The notes under the pieces: model-generated | Told to the model about the DNA's origin: nothing | Database searches by the model: none | Seen by the model: the letters and a program-made list of their open reading frames with translations, nothing else | Made by a program: the position numbers and the translations under genes | DNA from: Protofrankia sp963555915 | GTDB taxonomy: Bacteria; Actinomycetota; Actinomycetes; Frankiales; Frankiaceae | Assembly (NCBI RefSeq): GCF_963555915.1 | Contig: NZ_CAUVXL010000061.1 | Location: 1-20,303 of the forward strand | DNA: 20,303 bases | Direction: 5' to 3' | Shown: one piece after another, positions 1-7,867 of the stretch | Layout of the letters: the number at the start of each line of letters is the position of its first letter | How positions within the stretch are numbered: the stretch's first letter is position 1

Positions 1-183
1 GGGGAGCTGCTGCTCAACGGCGGTGACGGCCTGACCGTCACGACGCGGATATCCAGGTCGTTGGCCGACCAGTTGCACTTCCAGGCGGGCAAGTTGGATG
101 GAGTCGGCCCCGGCTACTACGCCGACGGCGACCAACTCACCCAGATCAACGAGCAGATGAGCGGCATCGAGTTGTGGCCGTGA
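1..183 (+). CDS. C-terminal end of an unidentified protein (cut by window edge)
   Basis: Frame 1 is open from the first base and ends at TGA 181-183, giving 60 residues of a C-terminus whose start lies outside the window. The tail is hydrophilic with several Gly/Asp turns and ends in Glu-Leu-Trp-Pro. I recognise no family. The stop overlaps the ATG of the next gene by one base (TGATG), which is typical of translational coupling and is the main reason for treating this frame as real. A toxin or enzyme whose small partner is encoded directly downstream is one possible reading of this arrangement, but nothing in the visible 60 residues shows that function. Confidence 0.55.
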   Translation, partial: GELLLNGGDGLTVTTRISRSLADQLHFQAGKLDGVGPGYYADGDQLTQINEQMSGIELWP

Positions 184-533
184 TGGAGAAGATCGAGAGT
201 CCAGTGGCCGAGGGCGTGGTCGTTTGGCGCACGCATGAAGAAGGAGGGCGGAGGTCGGGCCCGCCGACCGCACCCGTTTATATGGCCACGGCGGTGTTCG
301 TCCAGGGGGGCGACGAGGAAGTCCAGCCGGGCTGGCCGGCTTCGGCGGACCAGCTGAGCATCTTGCTGCAGGAGACCGAGCGATTGGACGACAATCATCG
401 GCGTTGTCTGGTGGGATTCCTCGTGCCCGAGTTGGCGCTCCCTCACATGCGTCCGGGAGCCGAACTGCTGGTGCTGGAAGGTCCGCGCACGGTCGCCCGC
501 GTGCGGATCGAGACAGTGCTCGGCCAGGGGTAG
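183..533 (+). CDS. Small hypothetical protein, possible EF-Tu-like beta-barrel
   Basis: A 116-residue protein, start chosen at ATG 183 because it overlaps the upstream stop (TGATG). A GTG at 174 in the same frame would add three residues. No signal peptide or membrane segment is visible. The C-terminal half has alternating hydrophobic strands: a Val-Gly-Phe-Leu-Val-Pro-Glu-Leu strand, then Met-Arg-Pro-Gly-Ala-Glu-Leu and Arg-Thr-Val-Ala-Arg-Val. This pattern resembles the third-domain barrel of EF-Tu in small stand-alone actinobacterial proteins (an R/L-x-P-G-x-x-F/L strand followed by a hairpin ending near a Glu-Val/Thr-Val-Leu terminus). That resemblance is from memory and is weak. The gene ends just before a convergent operon, with an inverted repeat at 540-574 that may end its transcript. 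It may be a partner or immunity-type protein for the upstream gene; function unknown. Confidence 0.6.
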   Translation: MEKIESPVAEGVVVWRTHEEGGRRSGPPTAPVYMATAVFVQGGDEEVQPGWPASADQLSILLQETERLDDNHRRCLVGFLVPELALPHMRPGAELLVLEGPRTVARVRIETVLGQG

Positions 534-539
534 AGGGTG

Positions 540-574
540 CCGGGCTCCGGATCAGGCCGCTGCCGCGAGCCCGG
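540..574. terminator. Inverted repeat between convergent genes, possible terminator
   Basis: Arms CCGGGCTC (540-547) and GAGCCCGG (567-574) pair perfectly over 8 bp around a 19-nt loop. The repeat begins 7 bp after the stop of the plus-strand gene and lies downstream of the minus-strand operon, so it could act in both directions. No T-run follows, as is common in high-GC actinomycetes. Placement is the main support. Confidence 0.4.
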
Positions 575-704
575 GCATGAGGGCAGGGGGCAGCCACGCG
601 CCGGTGGTGAAGAGCTGCACGAGCGCGTCGAGCTTGTCGCACCCCACTTGCCGACCGTCGAGAGGTAGGACTGGACGACGGCGAAGACTCAGCGTGATCG
701 CCAC
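552..704 (-). CDS. Possible 50-residue ORF at the end of the operon
   Basis: This minus-strand frame, with GTG at 704 and stop at 552-554, lies just downstream of the VWA gene stop at 736. The predicted peptide has a basic start, a Leu-Pro-Leu-Asp-Gly stretch, an amphipathic Asp-Lys-Leu-Asp-Ala-Leu-Val-Gln-Leu-Phe segment and an Ala-rich end, which looks more protein-like than the frame upstream of the GTG. There is no convincing ribosome-binding site and no recognised family. It might instead be an out-of-frame leftover of a longer VWA-protein C-terminus, or chance. The 534-735 interval otherwise holds only the inverted repeat. Confidence 0.25.
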   Translation of the reverse strand: MAITLSLRRRPVLPLDGRQVGCDKLDALVQLFTTGAWLPPALMPGLAAAA

Positions 705-735
705 TGTCCTGGGCAACGGTGTCGGCGGCGGGGGA

Positions 736-2019
736 TCAGCCGGGCACGAGGCCGTGGGTGGCGGCCCACCGTCCCACGTCCTCACGTCGCAGTGCCGTCG
801 CCAGTAGTTCGGGGAATGCGTCCGGGGTACAGGCGAACGCGGGCGCGCCGAGTTCGGCGCAGGTCGCGGCGAGCGCATGGTCGTAGGCGGGGGTGCCGTC
901 GTCGGAGAGGGCGAGTAGGACGACGACGCATACCCCCGATTCGACCAACGCCCGCAGCCGGCCGACCAGCGACGACTGGTCCCCACCTTCGATCAGGTCG
1001 CTGATCAGTACGAACACGGTGTCGGTAGGTCGGCGCACCAGGGAGGCGCCGTAGCCGACAGCCCGGTCGATGTCGGTACCGCCGCCGAGTTGGATCCCGA
1101 ACAGTAGGTCGACCGGGTCATCGAGGTCGTCGGTGAGGTCCACCACCGAGGTGTCGAAGACGATCAGCTGGGTCGACACCGCCGTCATCGTCGCCAGGGA
1201 CGCGCCCAGCACCCCGGCGTAAACGACCGAGGACGCCATGGACCCGGACTGGTCGATGAGCAGGATGACGTCGTGCATCGCGGCGGTGCGCCGCGCCCGG
1301 GCGTAGCCGATGAGCCGGTCGATGATGACGGTGCGTTGTTCGGGCTGGTAGTTCCGCAGGTTCGCCAGGATCGTGCGATCCCAGTCGACGTCGGGAAGCC
1401 GGGGGGTCCTGGTGCGGGTGGACCGGTTCACCGCGCCGAGAACCGCGGACCGCAGCGACTGTTCCAGACGCCGCTCGATGTCGTCAACGACGCGCCGCAC
1501 GACCATGCGGGCGGTCTCTTTCGTGCGTTCGGGTAGCGCGGAGCGCAGCGACAACAGCGTGCCCACGAGGTGCACGTCGGGTTCCGCGGCCTCAAGCAGT
1601 TCCGGTTCGAGCAGGAGCCGGGCCAACCCGAGCCGGCTGACCGCGTCGCGTTGCAGTACCTGCACGACCGGCGTCGGGAAGTAGTCGCGGATGTCGCCGA
1701 GCCAGCGGACCACCGACGGCGCGGACGCGCCCAGCCCGGCTGACCGTTTCCGGCGGCCCTCCTCGCCCGCATTGTCCGCGTCATAGAGGGCGCCGAGCGC
1801 AGCGTCGATGTCCGCGTCAGCCTTCGACAGGGTGCCTGCCCCGACGAATGCCATGGCAGCCGGCGCGCCCAGCACCATCCGCCAGCGCCGCAGCCGCTCG
1901 GACTCCTCCATCCCGGCCGTGCCGTCGGTGTCGGTGCCGGTCTCCGCCGGAACAGCGTTGCGCGGGACAGAAGCGCTGCGCGGGACGGGAGTGCTGTCGA
2001 CCGAAGGAACGTCAGCCAT
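736..2019 (-). CDS. VWA-domain (MIDAS) protein of the MoxR/DUF5682 cassette
   Basis: A 427-residue soluble protein with a C-terminal von Willebrand factor A domain. The MIDAS motif is complete: Asp-Gln-Ser-Gly-Ser at 256-260, Thr in Gly-Gly-Gly-Thr-Asp at 312-316, and Asp in Ile-Ser-Asp-Leu at about 341. These residues bind a divalent metal and let such domains contact partner proteins. Residues 40-240 are helical and Arg/Leu-rich, as in YehP-like proteins; the first 40 residues are low-complexity and probably disordered. The ATG at 2019 overlaps the DUF5682 stop by 8 bases and is preceded by GGAGGGAG, 8 bases upstream, so the start is well supported. MoxR ATPases and VWA proteins commonly work as pairs in chaperone-like insertion or remodelling, so this protein probably acts with the ATPase two genes upstream. 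The actual substrate is unknown. Confidence 0.88.
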   Translation of the reverse strand: MADVPSVDSTPVPRSASVPRNAVPAETGTDTDGTAGMEESERLRRWRMVLGAPAAMAFVGAGTLSKADADIDAALGALYDADNAGEEGRRKRSAGLGASAPSVVRWLGDIRDYFPTPVVQVLQRDAVSRLGLARLLLEPELLEAAEPDVHLVGTLLSLRSALPERTKETARMVVRRVVDDIERRLEQSLRSAVLGAVNRSTRTRTPRLPDVDWDRTILANLRNYQPEQRTVIIDRLIGYARARRTAAMHDVILLIDQSGSMASSVVYAGVLGASLATMTAVSTQLIVFDTSVVDLTDDLDDPVDLLFGIQLGGGTDIDRAVGYGASLVRRPTDTVFVLISDLIEGGDQSSLVGRLRALVESGVCVVVLLALSDDGTPAYDHALAATCAELGAPAFACTPDAFPELLATALRREDVGRWAATHGLVPG

Positions 2020-4510
2020 GTTCGGGACTCCCTCCTACGCCGGGAATACCCAGTAGCGCGGTGATGGTGGGCAGGACACGCGTGACCCGGTCGAAATCCC
2101 AGGCGGCCGGATCGCCCGCCGGCCCGGTGATACCGGCCGCGTTCTGCGCGGGGACCATGCCCGGACCGGCGAGCCCGGTGCCGCCCGCGCCGGGGCGGGG
2201 CGACACCGCCCGTACCCGTTCGGCGATCATGCGCCGTTCCGGGATGCTGAAGGCGGCGAACACCCGCCGCAGCGGCGCGAGGACGACGGTGAAGGCAGTG
2301 CCGTCAAGCGAGCTCAGCCATGCGTCGATGAGACCGAGCAGCCCCGGGTTGCGGGCCAGTACCGATCCGGAGGCGCCGAGGAAGCCCGCCAGCCACTGGG
2401 CGGCGTCGGCCGGAGCGCCGCCGGCCGCGGACAACGCCCGAGCGAGGCGGACCGCGACGTCCGCCGGGTCGATCTCGCCCGCGTCCGACAGGATCCCCGC
2501 GCATCTGCCGGTGACCAGACTGTTCCCGCCATAGGCGTCGGCGACGGCGCGAACCGCGGTGTGCCAGTGGCTGACGTGCTCGGGGTCGGCGATCAGCCGG
2601 AACGCGGTGTCGGCGGTGTCCAGGGCGGTGGCCATGGTTCTCGCCGCGTCGTCGTCGAGGCTCTGACAGGCCGGGGGCAGCCCTGCGCAGATCCGTACCA
2701 TCAGGCTTTCGGCCAGCGTGGTGACCAGGGTGGTGTCGGTGGCGCGCACGTCGCCGTAGCGGTGGACGCGGGCCAGCGGTGCCAGCGCCGCCATCAGATG
2801 GGCGATGTCGCCGGTGCCGGCGGCGCGGCGTTCGAGCCCCGCAGTGACCGCCGCCAGGGCGTCGGGCAGGCCGGCGAGCACGACCTGTTCGAGCAGGCCG
2901 GTGATAGTCGGCAGGTCGGCGGCGTCGCGGGTCTGTTCGGTGACGACCGCGGCGGCCGCGTCGGCGACGGTCGCGCCGTGACGGGCGGCAGCGATCACCG
3001 CGACGGCGTACGCCGGATCCCAGCGCAGCGTCCACGCCTCGGCGAAGGTGCCGGTGCTGGCCGTGACCACCGGGGTCCCCCACGGCACGTCGAGCAGCCG
3101 CAACCGATGCAGAAGCCGGCTGCGTTCGCGGTCGGTGTCCTTGCGCAGGTCCAGCCGGATGGCGCGATCGGCGGCGGTGGGCTGCAGCCGGAGCCGGCGC
3201 TGGGTCCGGGCAAGGTCGGCGGCCAGCGGTACGGCAGGCGCATCGGCGCCGACCGCGCCGAGTACATCGCCGACGACGAGCTGTTCGCGGACGACCTCGA
3301 GCGGTACCGGGTCACCGGCGCACAGCCCGGCGAGCACGGCGTCGGTGAGCTCGGTCAGTCCGGGCAGGGAGCGGTCACGCACAGCCGCGAGGGTTTCGGC
3401 GAGACGGACGGTTTCGACCACGGACGCGGGGGACGCCGGCAGGTCGGCTGCGCGCAGCAGAGATGCCACCCGGGCCACCCAGCGGGCCGTCACCTGGTCC
3501 GGCGCGGACCACAGGTGCTGGTACCAGCCGGGTGAGGTGATGCCCGCGCCGTAGCCGGACGCGGTGGCGAGCAGGGCGTGTGTCCACGGCACCCAGGTGG
3601 TCGCCGTGCGCACAGGTCGGGGGCCACGCAGCAGTTCCCGGTCGGCGGTCACTGAGGTCGCTCCAGCCGTCCCGGTCAGCGCCGGGACGTGCCACGCCCC
3701 GCAGATCACCGCGATGCGGGCGGCGGCGTCCGCGCCGTTGCCGGCCTTACGGATCTCCAGACGCATGTGCGCCTCACGCATCTGTTCCCGGCGCTGCCGG
3801 GCGATCTCGGTGGAGGGCTTGGCGGCACGCAGCTGAGTCATCGCCTCGGCGACTGCGGCGAACAGGGCCAGGGCCTCGCTCCTGCCGCCGGGTCCGCCAG
3901 GTCTGTCGGGTCCGCCAGGTCTGTCGGGGTCGACGCGGCGGTGCTCGACGAGGTCCTCCCAGAAGCGCTCCGGGTCGTCGTGCCCGGCGGCCAGCGCCAG
4001 CCAGCCGAGCGGGTCGTCGATGAGCGGCGCGGCGGGGACGGGCTCCGCGTCCCCGTCAGCGGTCGACGGGTCCGGATCGACCGGGTCCGAGCCGACCGTG
4101 TCCGGATTGGCGCCCTCCGCCGGTCTTTTACTGTGGATCTCGGCCGGGTTGTCAGCCTGTCGGGGCTCGGTGAGCGTTGCGGCCCGCTGCTGGCGGAGCA
4201 GCGTCAGGGTGTGCCCGAACGGCAGGTCGATGAACCGGACCGGGATGCCGGCGGCAGCGCCGTGCAGCAACGCCCGCCATTCCGGGGAGAACTCGGCGAA
4301 CGGCCAGAACGCGGCATCGCGGGGTTCGTCGACGGCGTAGACGGTCAGCGCCACCGGCGGGGTCAGTGAACCGGTGTACGCCAGCGCGCCGTCCCCCTCG
4401 GCGGGACCTTCGACGAGGATGAGGTCGGGGTTGATCTCAGCGAGAGCCGCGGCGACCGCCCGCGCGGAGCCCGGCCCGTGATGGCGTATGCCCAGGACGG
4501 TGACGCTCAT
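2012..4510 (-). CDS. DUF5682 family protein (TraB/ChaN-like fold)
   Basis: An 832-residue protein matching DUF5682. The N-terminal module carries Gly-Ile-Arg-His-His-Gly-Pro-Gly-Ser-Ala-Arg at 7-17, Leu-Ile-Leu-Val-Glu-Gly-Pro at 30-36, Arg-Phe-Ile-Asp-Leu-Pro at 92-97 and a closing Val-Ile-Cys-Gly-Ala-Trp-His at 268-274. This Gly-x-x-His / Glu-Gly-Pro / Gly-x-x-His layout is that of the TraB/ChaN/TIKI-type superfamily, some members of which are metal-dependent hydrolases; catalysis here is inferred. Residues 105-210 are a Pro/Asp-rich linker holding a perfect 18-bp tandem repeat (3892-3927). The C-terminal 500 residues are alpha-helical and Ala/Leu-rich. Its ATG overlaps the ATPase stop as ATGA (4507-4510), and its end overlaps the VWA start by 8 bases, so the three products are probably made in fixed ratio. 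E. coli YehM is the likely counterpart, from memory. Confidence 0.88.
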   Translation of the reverse strand: MSVTVLGIRHHGPGSARAVAAALAEINPDLILVEGPAEGDGALAYTGSLTPPVALTVYAVDEPRDAAFWPFAEFSPEWRALLHGAAAGIPVRFIDLPFGHTLTLLRQQRAATLTEPRQADNPAEIHSKRPAEGANPDTVGSDPVDPDPSTADGDAEPVPAAPLIDDPLGWLALAAGHDDPERFWEDLVEHRRVDPDRPGGPDRPGGPGGRSEALALFAAVAEAMTQLRAAKPSTEIARQRREQMREAHMRLEIRKAGNGADAAARIAVICGAWHVPALTGTAGATSVTADRELLRGPRPVRTATTWVPWTHALLATASGYGAGITSPGWYQHLWSAPDQVTARWVARVASLLRAADLPASPASVVETVRLAETLAAVRDRSLPGLTELTDAVLAGLCAGDPVPLEVVREQLVVGDVLGAVGADAPAVPLAADLARTQRRLRLQPTAADRAIRLDLRKDTDRERSRLLHRLRLLDVPWGTPVVTASTGTFAEAWTLRWDPAYAVAVIAAARHGATVADAAAAVVTEQTRDAADLPTITGLLEQVVLAGLPDALAAVTAGLERRAAGTGDIAHLMAALAPLARVHRYGDVRATDTTLVTTLAESLMVRICAGLPPACQSLDDDAARTMATALDTADTAFRLIADPEHVSHWHTAVRAVADAYGGNSLVTGRCAGILSDAGEIDPADVAVRLARALSAAGGAPADAAQWLAGFLGASGSVLARNPGLLGLIDAWLSSLDGTAFTVVLAPLRRVFAAFSIPERRMIAERVRAVSPRPGAGGTGLAGPGMVPAQNAAGITGPAGDPAAWDFDRVTRVLPTITALLGIPGVGGSPEHG
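3892..3927. repeat. 18-bp direct repeat, two perfect copies, in DUF5682 linker
   Basis: Two exact head-to-tail copies (3892-3909 and 3910-3927) of an 18-bp unit beginning GTCCGCCAGG. They encode repeated Asp-Arg-Pro-Gly-Gly-Pro in the linker of the minus-strand DUF5682 protein. The unit is a multiple of three, so the frame is kept. Confidence 0.9.
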
Positions 4511-5694
4511 CCGGCGAACGTGTCCGCATCGAGGTCGCGGCAGGCCCGGTACAGGTCTGACCAGCCGCGGCGGCCGCGGACGACGCCTTCGAGATACTCC
4601 CGCCAGGCCACCGGGTCGGTCGACGGGTCCTTGACGACGGCTCCGATGAGCACGGCGGCGACATCCTCGGCGGACAGCCTGCCGTCGCCGAAGTGGGTGG
4701 CCAGCGTCATCCCGCCGGTGATCACGCTGATCGCCTCGGCGGTGGACAGCGTCGAGGTCGGCGTCTTCAGCGTCGTGCGGCCGTCGACGGTGACCCCCGC
4801 GCGCAGCTCCCGGAATATCCGCACGACGCGCCGGACCTCGACGTCGGCTGGTGGTTCGGCGGGCAGGTCCAGGGCGCGGCCGAGGTCGGCGACGCGGCGG
4901 GTGACGATCTCGACCTCGGCGTCCTCGGTCGCCGGAAGTGGGAGGACGACGGTGTTGAACCGGCGCCGCAGCGCCGACGACATCTCGTTGACTCCGCGGT
5001 CACGGTCGTTGGCGGTGGCGATCACGTTGAATCCGGCGACGGCCTGCACCTCGTCGGCGAGCTCCGCGACGGGAAAGGTCTTCTCCGAGAGCACGGTGAT
5101 GAGCGCGTCCTGGACCTCGGCGCCCATCCGGGTGAGTTCCTCCACCCGGACGATGGCGCCGCGGGTCATCGCGCGCATCACCGGGGAGGGCACCAGCGCC
5201 TCCGGAGATGGTCCCTCGGCGATGAGCCGGGCGTAGTTCCAGCCATAGCGGACCGTGTCCTCGGACGTGCCCGCGGTGCCCTGGACGACCAGGGTGGAGT
5301 CGCCACATACCGCGGCGGCGAGATGTTCCGACAGCCATGACTTCGCCGTGCCCGGACTGCCTAGGAGCAGCAGCGCCCGGTCGGTGGCGAGGGTGGCGAC
5401 GGCGACCTCGACGAGCCGCCGGGCACCGATGTACTTCGGGGTGATGACGGTGCCGTCGCCGAGGGTGCCGCCGAACACGTATGTGACGACGGCCCAGGGG
5501 GACAGTTTCCAGGACGGCGGCCGGGGCCGGTTGTCGGTGGCGGCGAGTGCGGCCAGTTCGGCGGCGAAGGCCCGCTCGGCGTGCGGGCGCAGCAGCTGGG
5601 GGCTGGAACCAGCCGCATCATCCGCGACCGGCGCGCTGCCGTGGGTAGCGCCGCCGTGGGTGGCGGTGGCGGTTGTTGCTGTCGACGTGGTCAT
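4507..5694 (-). CDS. MoxR-type AAA+ ATPase
   Basis: A 395-residue AAA+ ATPase. Walker A is Gly-Ser-Pro-Gly-Thr-Ala-Lys-Ser at 112-119, Walker B is Ala-Ile-Val-Arg-Val-Glu-Glu at 180-186 (Glu-Glu in place of the usual Asp-Glu), sensor 1 lies in Val-Ile-Ala-Thr-Ala-Asn-Asp at 224-230, and an arginine finger cluster Leu-Arg-Arg-Arg-Phe is at 242-246. The first 35 residues are a Thr/Ala/Gly-rich tail. The open frame runs far upstream, but ATG 5694 is chosen because an AAAGG sits 8 bases before it and the homologous region starts just after. It is the energy-consuming member of the cassette and probably remodels or loads a target recognised by the VWA and DUF5682 proteins. E. coli YehL is the likely counterpart (recalled, not searched). 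It follows DUF5691 after 62 bases and is coupled to DUF5682 by ATGA. Confidence 0.9.
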   Translation of the reverse strand: MTTSTATTATATHGGATHGSAPVADDAAGSSPQLLRPHAERAFAAELAALAATDNRPRPPSWKLSPWAVVTYVFGGTLGDGTVITPKYIGARRLVEVAVATLATDRALLLLGSPGTAKSWLSEHLAAAVCGDSTLVVQGTAGTSEDTVRYGWNYARLIAEGPSPEALVPSPVMRAMTRGAIVRVEELTRMGAEVQDALITVLSEKTFPVAELADEVQAVAGFNVIATANDRDRGVNEMSSALRRRFNTVVLPLPATEDAEVEIVTRRVADLGRALDLPAEPPADVEVRRVVRIFRELRAGVTVDGRTTLKTPTSTLSTAEAISVITGGMTLATHFGDGRLSAEDVAAVLIGAVVKDPSTDPVAWREYLEGVVRGRRGWSDLYRACRDLDADTFAG

Positions 5695-5756
5695 GACAGA
5701 ACCTTTCTGCGGGGCGAACGGTGTACCAGGACGGGATGGCGAAGCGGTCGCCGGCC

Positions 5757-7448
5757 TCAGCTGGGATGTCCCGACCGGGACAGGAGGGTGTCGCGGCGGG
5801 TTCGTCGGTCGCTGATCGTGGCGACCAGCCGCTGGTGGTCGGCGAACATCTCGGTCCGTATGGTCGCCGGGTCCAGGTCGGGGAGGCCCACGTCCGGATG
5901 CAGGCGGTGGGCGACGCCGGTCAACAGCGCCCGTTCCCACGCCTGCGCCCGTGCACCCGCGCCGGGGTCGTCGATCGGCTCGGTGAACAGCGCGGCCAGC
6001 GTCGAGCCTGCGGCCCGGGTGAACTCGGCGGACCACCGGCCGCTGACAGCGGCGAGAATCGTCATGGAGCGCTCCCGGCCGGGGTTGCCAGCGCGGTCGG
6101 GGCGACCGGATCGGGACCAGACGCTCTTGGGCGCCACGTTGGGCGCCACGTTGAGCGCCACGTTGGGCGCCACGTTGAGCGCCACGTTGAGCGCCCGGGT
6201 GCGGTCGGGTTCGGCTAGGCAGTCGATCAGTATCGCCTGGTGGTTCGGGCCGACCCGGGGGATCAGTGCGAGTGCCCACTCGGCGTCGCGGTGTCGAATG
6301 ACCGGCTGGATCAGGCATTCAGGAATACTGATCGAGGCAGGGGCCGCGGTCGGCTCCCAGACGACCTTGGCGCTCAGGAACCGCTCTGGGGGCAGGCCGG
6401 TGCGTTCGGTCCACAGCCGGGGGTCGACGCGGTTCAGCTCCGCGGCCAGCAGCCTCGCATACACGTCCGAGATGCTGTCGCGCGGTTGGCGTGCCTGTCC
6501 GTCCGTGATGCTGATGCCGTCGCGGGTCATCTCCTGCGTGCACAGCGTCGGTGGCCGGATGCGAAGCTTGCGACGGCTTACCACGATGGTTTCCGCGGTG
6601 CGGGCGGCGGCGCGTGCCTCGAATCGGGTGTCGGGCAGCATGAGCAGCACACCGACGGCGGCCGCGCGCACGTCGGCGCGTCGGTCGTCGAGGGCTGCTT
6701 CCAGCAGCTCCTCGTCCCACGGCCCGAGACCGACCCGCAGCGCCTCGATGAACCCGAGGCGTTCGGCGCCACTTGCTGTCCGAAACGGTGCGAAGGGCTG
6801 GTCGGCTGGGGATGGCGCGCTGCCCGTCGCGTCGCGCAGCAGGCCGACGGCAACAGCCGGATCGCGCTGGCGCAGGGCGTTGATGAGCGAACGCCGCGCT
6901 GGCGCGGTCGCGGTCGACCAGCCGGCGGGGTTGGTGATCGCGGCCCAACCGCCATCCGGATGTAGTGCGGCGAACCAGCGGCCGCGCGGGCCGAGGATCC
7001 GGCCCAGCCGTCCGCGGATCGCGACCGAGCGTCGGCCGAGGTTGATCAGCGGGCACAGCAGGCTGTCCGGAGGGCGCCAACCGCCCTCGGCGAGCAGATC
7101 CAGCCATTCTTCGAGGGCCGCCGTATCGGCGGCGGACAGCTCGGTTGTGAGCGTGAGCGCTGCGGCACGCGGGCAGGGCGGCGGCTCGTCGACAGGAGCC
7201 GCAGGCGGGGCTGCCACCTCGGCGGCGTCGGCGGGGAGCTGCCCGGCACGGCGCGTCACCGCGGCGAGCGCGGCAAGCCGTAACAGGCGCCGCGCAGCCT
7301 CGCTTCCACCGAGCCCGTCGTTTCCGTTGAGCCCGTCAATGGCGGGCCGGTCCGCCGGGTCGGGCAAGCAGGGGATGGTCGGGGGTGGGCGGCGGTCCGC
7401 GCCGACGACCGCCGCGTCGACCAGATCCGCCCAACCTGGGGTCGGCAC
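5757..7448 (-). CDS. DUF5691 family protein
   Basis: About 563 residues, alpha-helical and repeat-like, matching DUF5691, the regular partner of this MoxR/VWA/DUF5682 set. The N-terminal signature Gly-Trp-Ala-Asp-Leu-Val-Asp-Ala-Ala-Val-Val-Gly-Ala-Asp-Arg-Arg follows the chosen GTG at 7448 and matches the usual family start. The frame stays open upstream: other possible starts are GTG 7469, ATG 7745 and ATG 7874. The last has an AAAGAAAGG directly in front and would add a SWIM-protein fragment, making a 705-residue fusion. Trp-Leu-Asp-Leu-Leu and Gly-Pro-Arg-Gly-Arg-Trp segments mark the helical body. A 12-bp repeat at 6131-6190 inserts an Asn-Val-Ala-Pro/Leu array at roughly residues 420-439, followed by a Ser/Arg/Gly-rich stretch. 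Its biochemical role is unknown; HEAT-like scaffolding is an inference from composition. Confidence 0.8.
   Translation of the reverse strand: MPTPGWADLVDAAVVGADRRPPPTIPCLPDPADRPAIDGLNGNDGLGGSEAARRLLRLAALAAVTRRAGQLPADAAEVAAPPAAPVDEPPPCPRAAALTLTTELSAADTAALEEWLDLLAEGGWRPPDSLLCPLINLGRRSVAIRGRLGRILGPRGRWFAALHPDGGWAAITNPAGWSTATAPARRSLINALRQRDPAVAVGLLRDATGSAPSPADQPFAPFRTASGAERLGFIEALRVGLGPWDEELLEAALDDRRADVRAAAVGVLLMLPDTRFEARAAARTAETIVVSRRKLRIRPPTLCTQEMTRDGISITDGQARQPRDSISDVYARLLAAELNRVDPRLWTERTGLPPERFLSAKVVWEPTAAPASISIPECLIQPVIRHRDAEWALALIPRVGPNHQAILIDCLAEPDRTRALNVALNVAPNVALNVAPNVAPKSVWSRSGRPDRAGNPGRERSMTILAAVSGRWSAEFTRAAGSTLAALFTEPIDDPGAGARAQAWERALLTGVAHRLHPDVGLPDLDPATIRTEMFADHQRLVATISDRRTRRDTLLSRSGHPS
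6131..6190. repeat. 12-bp tandem repeat, five copies, inside DUF5691
   Basis: Five head-to-tail copies of GCGCCACGTTGG or GCGCCACGTTGA fill 6131-6190, with a sixth partial copy after. On the minus strand they encode a four-residue Asn-Val-Ala-Pro/Leu repeat. Copy number can change without breaking the frame. Confidence 0.95.
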
Positions 7449-7479
7449 AGGGCATCTCGGGGTCGGCACAGGGCATCCC
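7438..7479. repeat. 21-bp direct repeat spanning the DUF5691 start region
   Basis: Two copies (7438-7458 and 7459-7479) of a 21-bp unit beginning GGGGTCGGCACAGGGCAT, differing at one base. Each copy carries an in-frame GTG on the minus strand (7448 and 7469), so the repeat duplicates a possible start codon of DUF5691. Confidence 0.9.
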
Positions 7480-7583
7480 GACGCGGGCGCAGGGATGGCG
7501 TCGCCGGCCGACGGGTCGCAGGCCGGTTCCCCGCCGGGGGCTGTGATGCCGGCGGACCGCTCCAGGTCTCGCGACGGCGTTGC

Positions 7584-7745
7584 GGTCAGCGGGGTCAGCG
7601 CGAACGAGTCCCATTCCGCGACTACGTCGAGCCCGCGCCCACCACCGACGGCGAGCAGCTGCCATCCCCATTCAGGGGTGGCATCGGCGGCGAGCGGCAG
7701 CGCCTCGCCTTTTCGGTCCCGCAGCAGCCAGCCGCCGCCCCGCAT
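7584..7745 (-). pseudogene. C-terminal remnant of a SWIM zinc-finger protein
   Basis: Fifty-four residues read Trp-Leu-Leu-Arg-Asp, Ala-Leu-Pro-Leu, Trp-Gly-Trp-Gln-Leu-Leu-Ala-Val-Gly-Gly-Gly, then Val-Val-Ala-Glu-Trp-Asp and Leu-Thr-Pro-Leu. This W-x-L-x-D / LPL / W-x-LLA-x-GG / EWD / PL ladder is, as I recall it, the usual end of the SWIM zinc-finger protein encoded upstream of DUF5691 in this cassette. The zinc-binding Cys-x-Cys...Cys-x-His region and the rest of that roughly 450-residue protein are not found anywhere upstream. The fragment is in the same frame as DUF5691 with no stop between, so it may be translated as an N-terminal extension from ATG 7874 or 7745. I judge it a leftover after a deletion or insertion with a breakpoint near 7745-7780. 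Confidence 0.55.
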
Positions 7746-7867
7746 GGTCTCCAGGTCTGCATCAATCGGTTTTCTGATCTCGGCTGTGGGTGCCGCGATG
7801 TGCCCATGCTGTTCCGTGTTCCGTTCGTCTTGTTGCCGTGTGCTGCACGTCCAGCTGGGCGTGCAGG

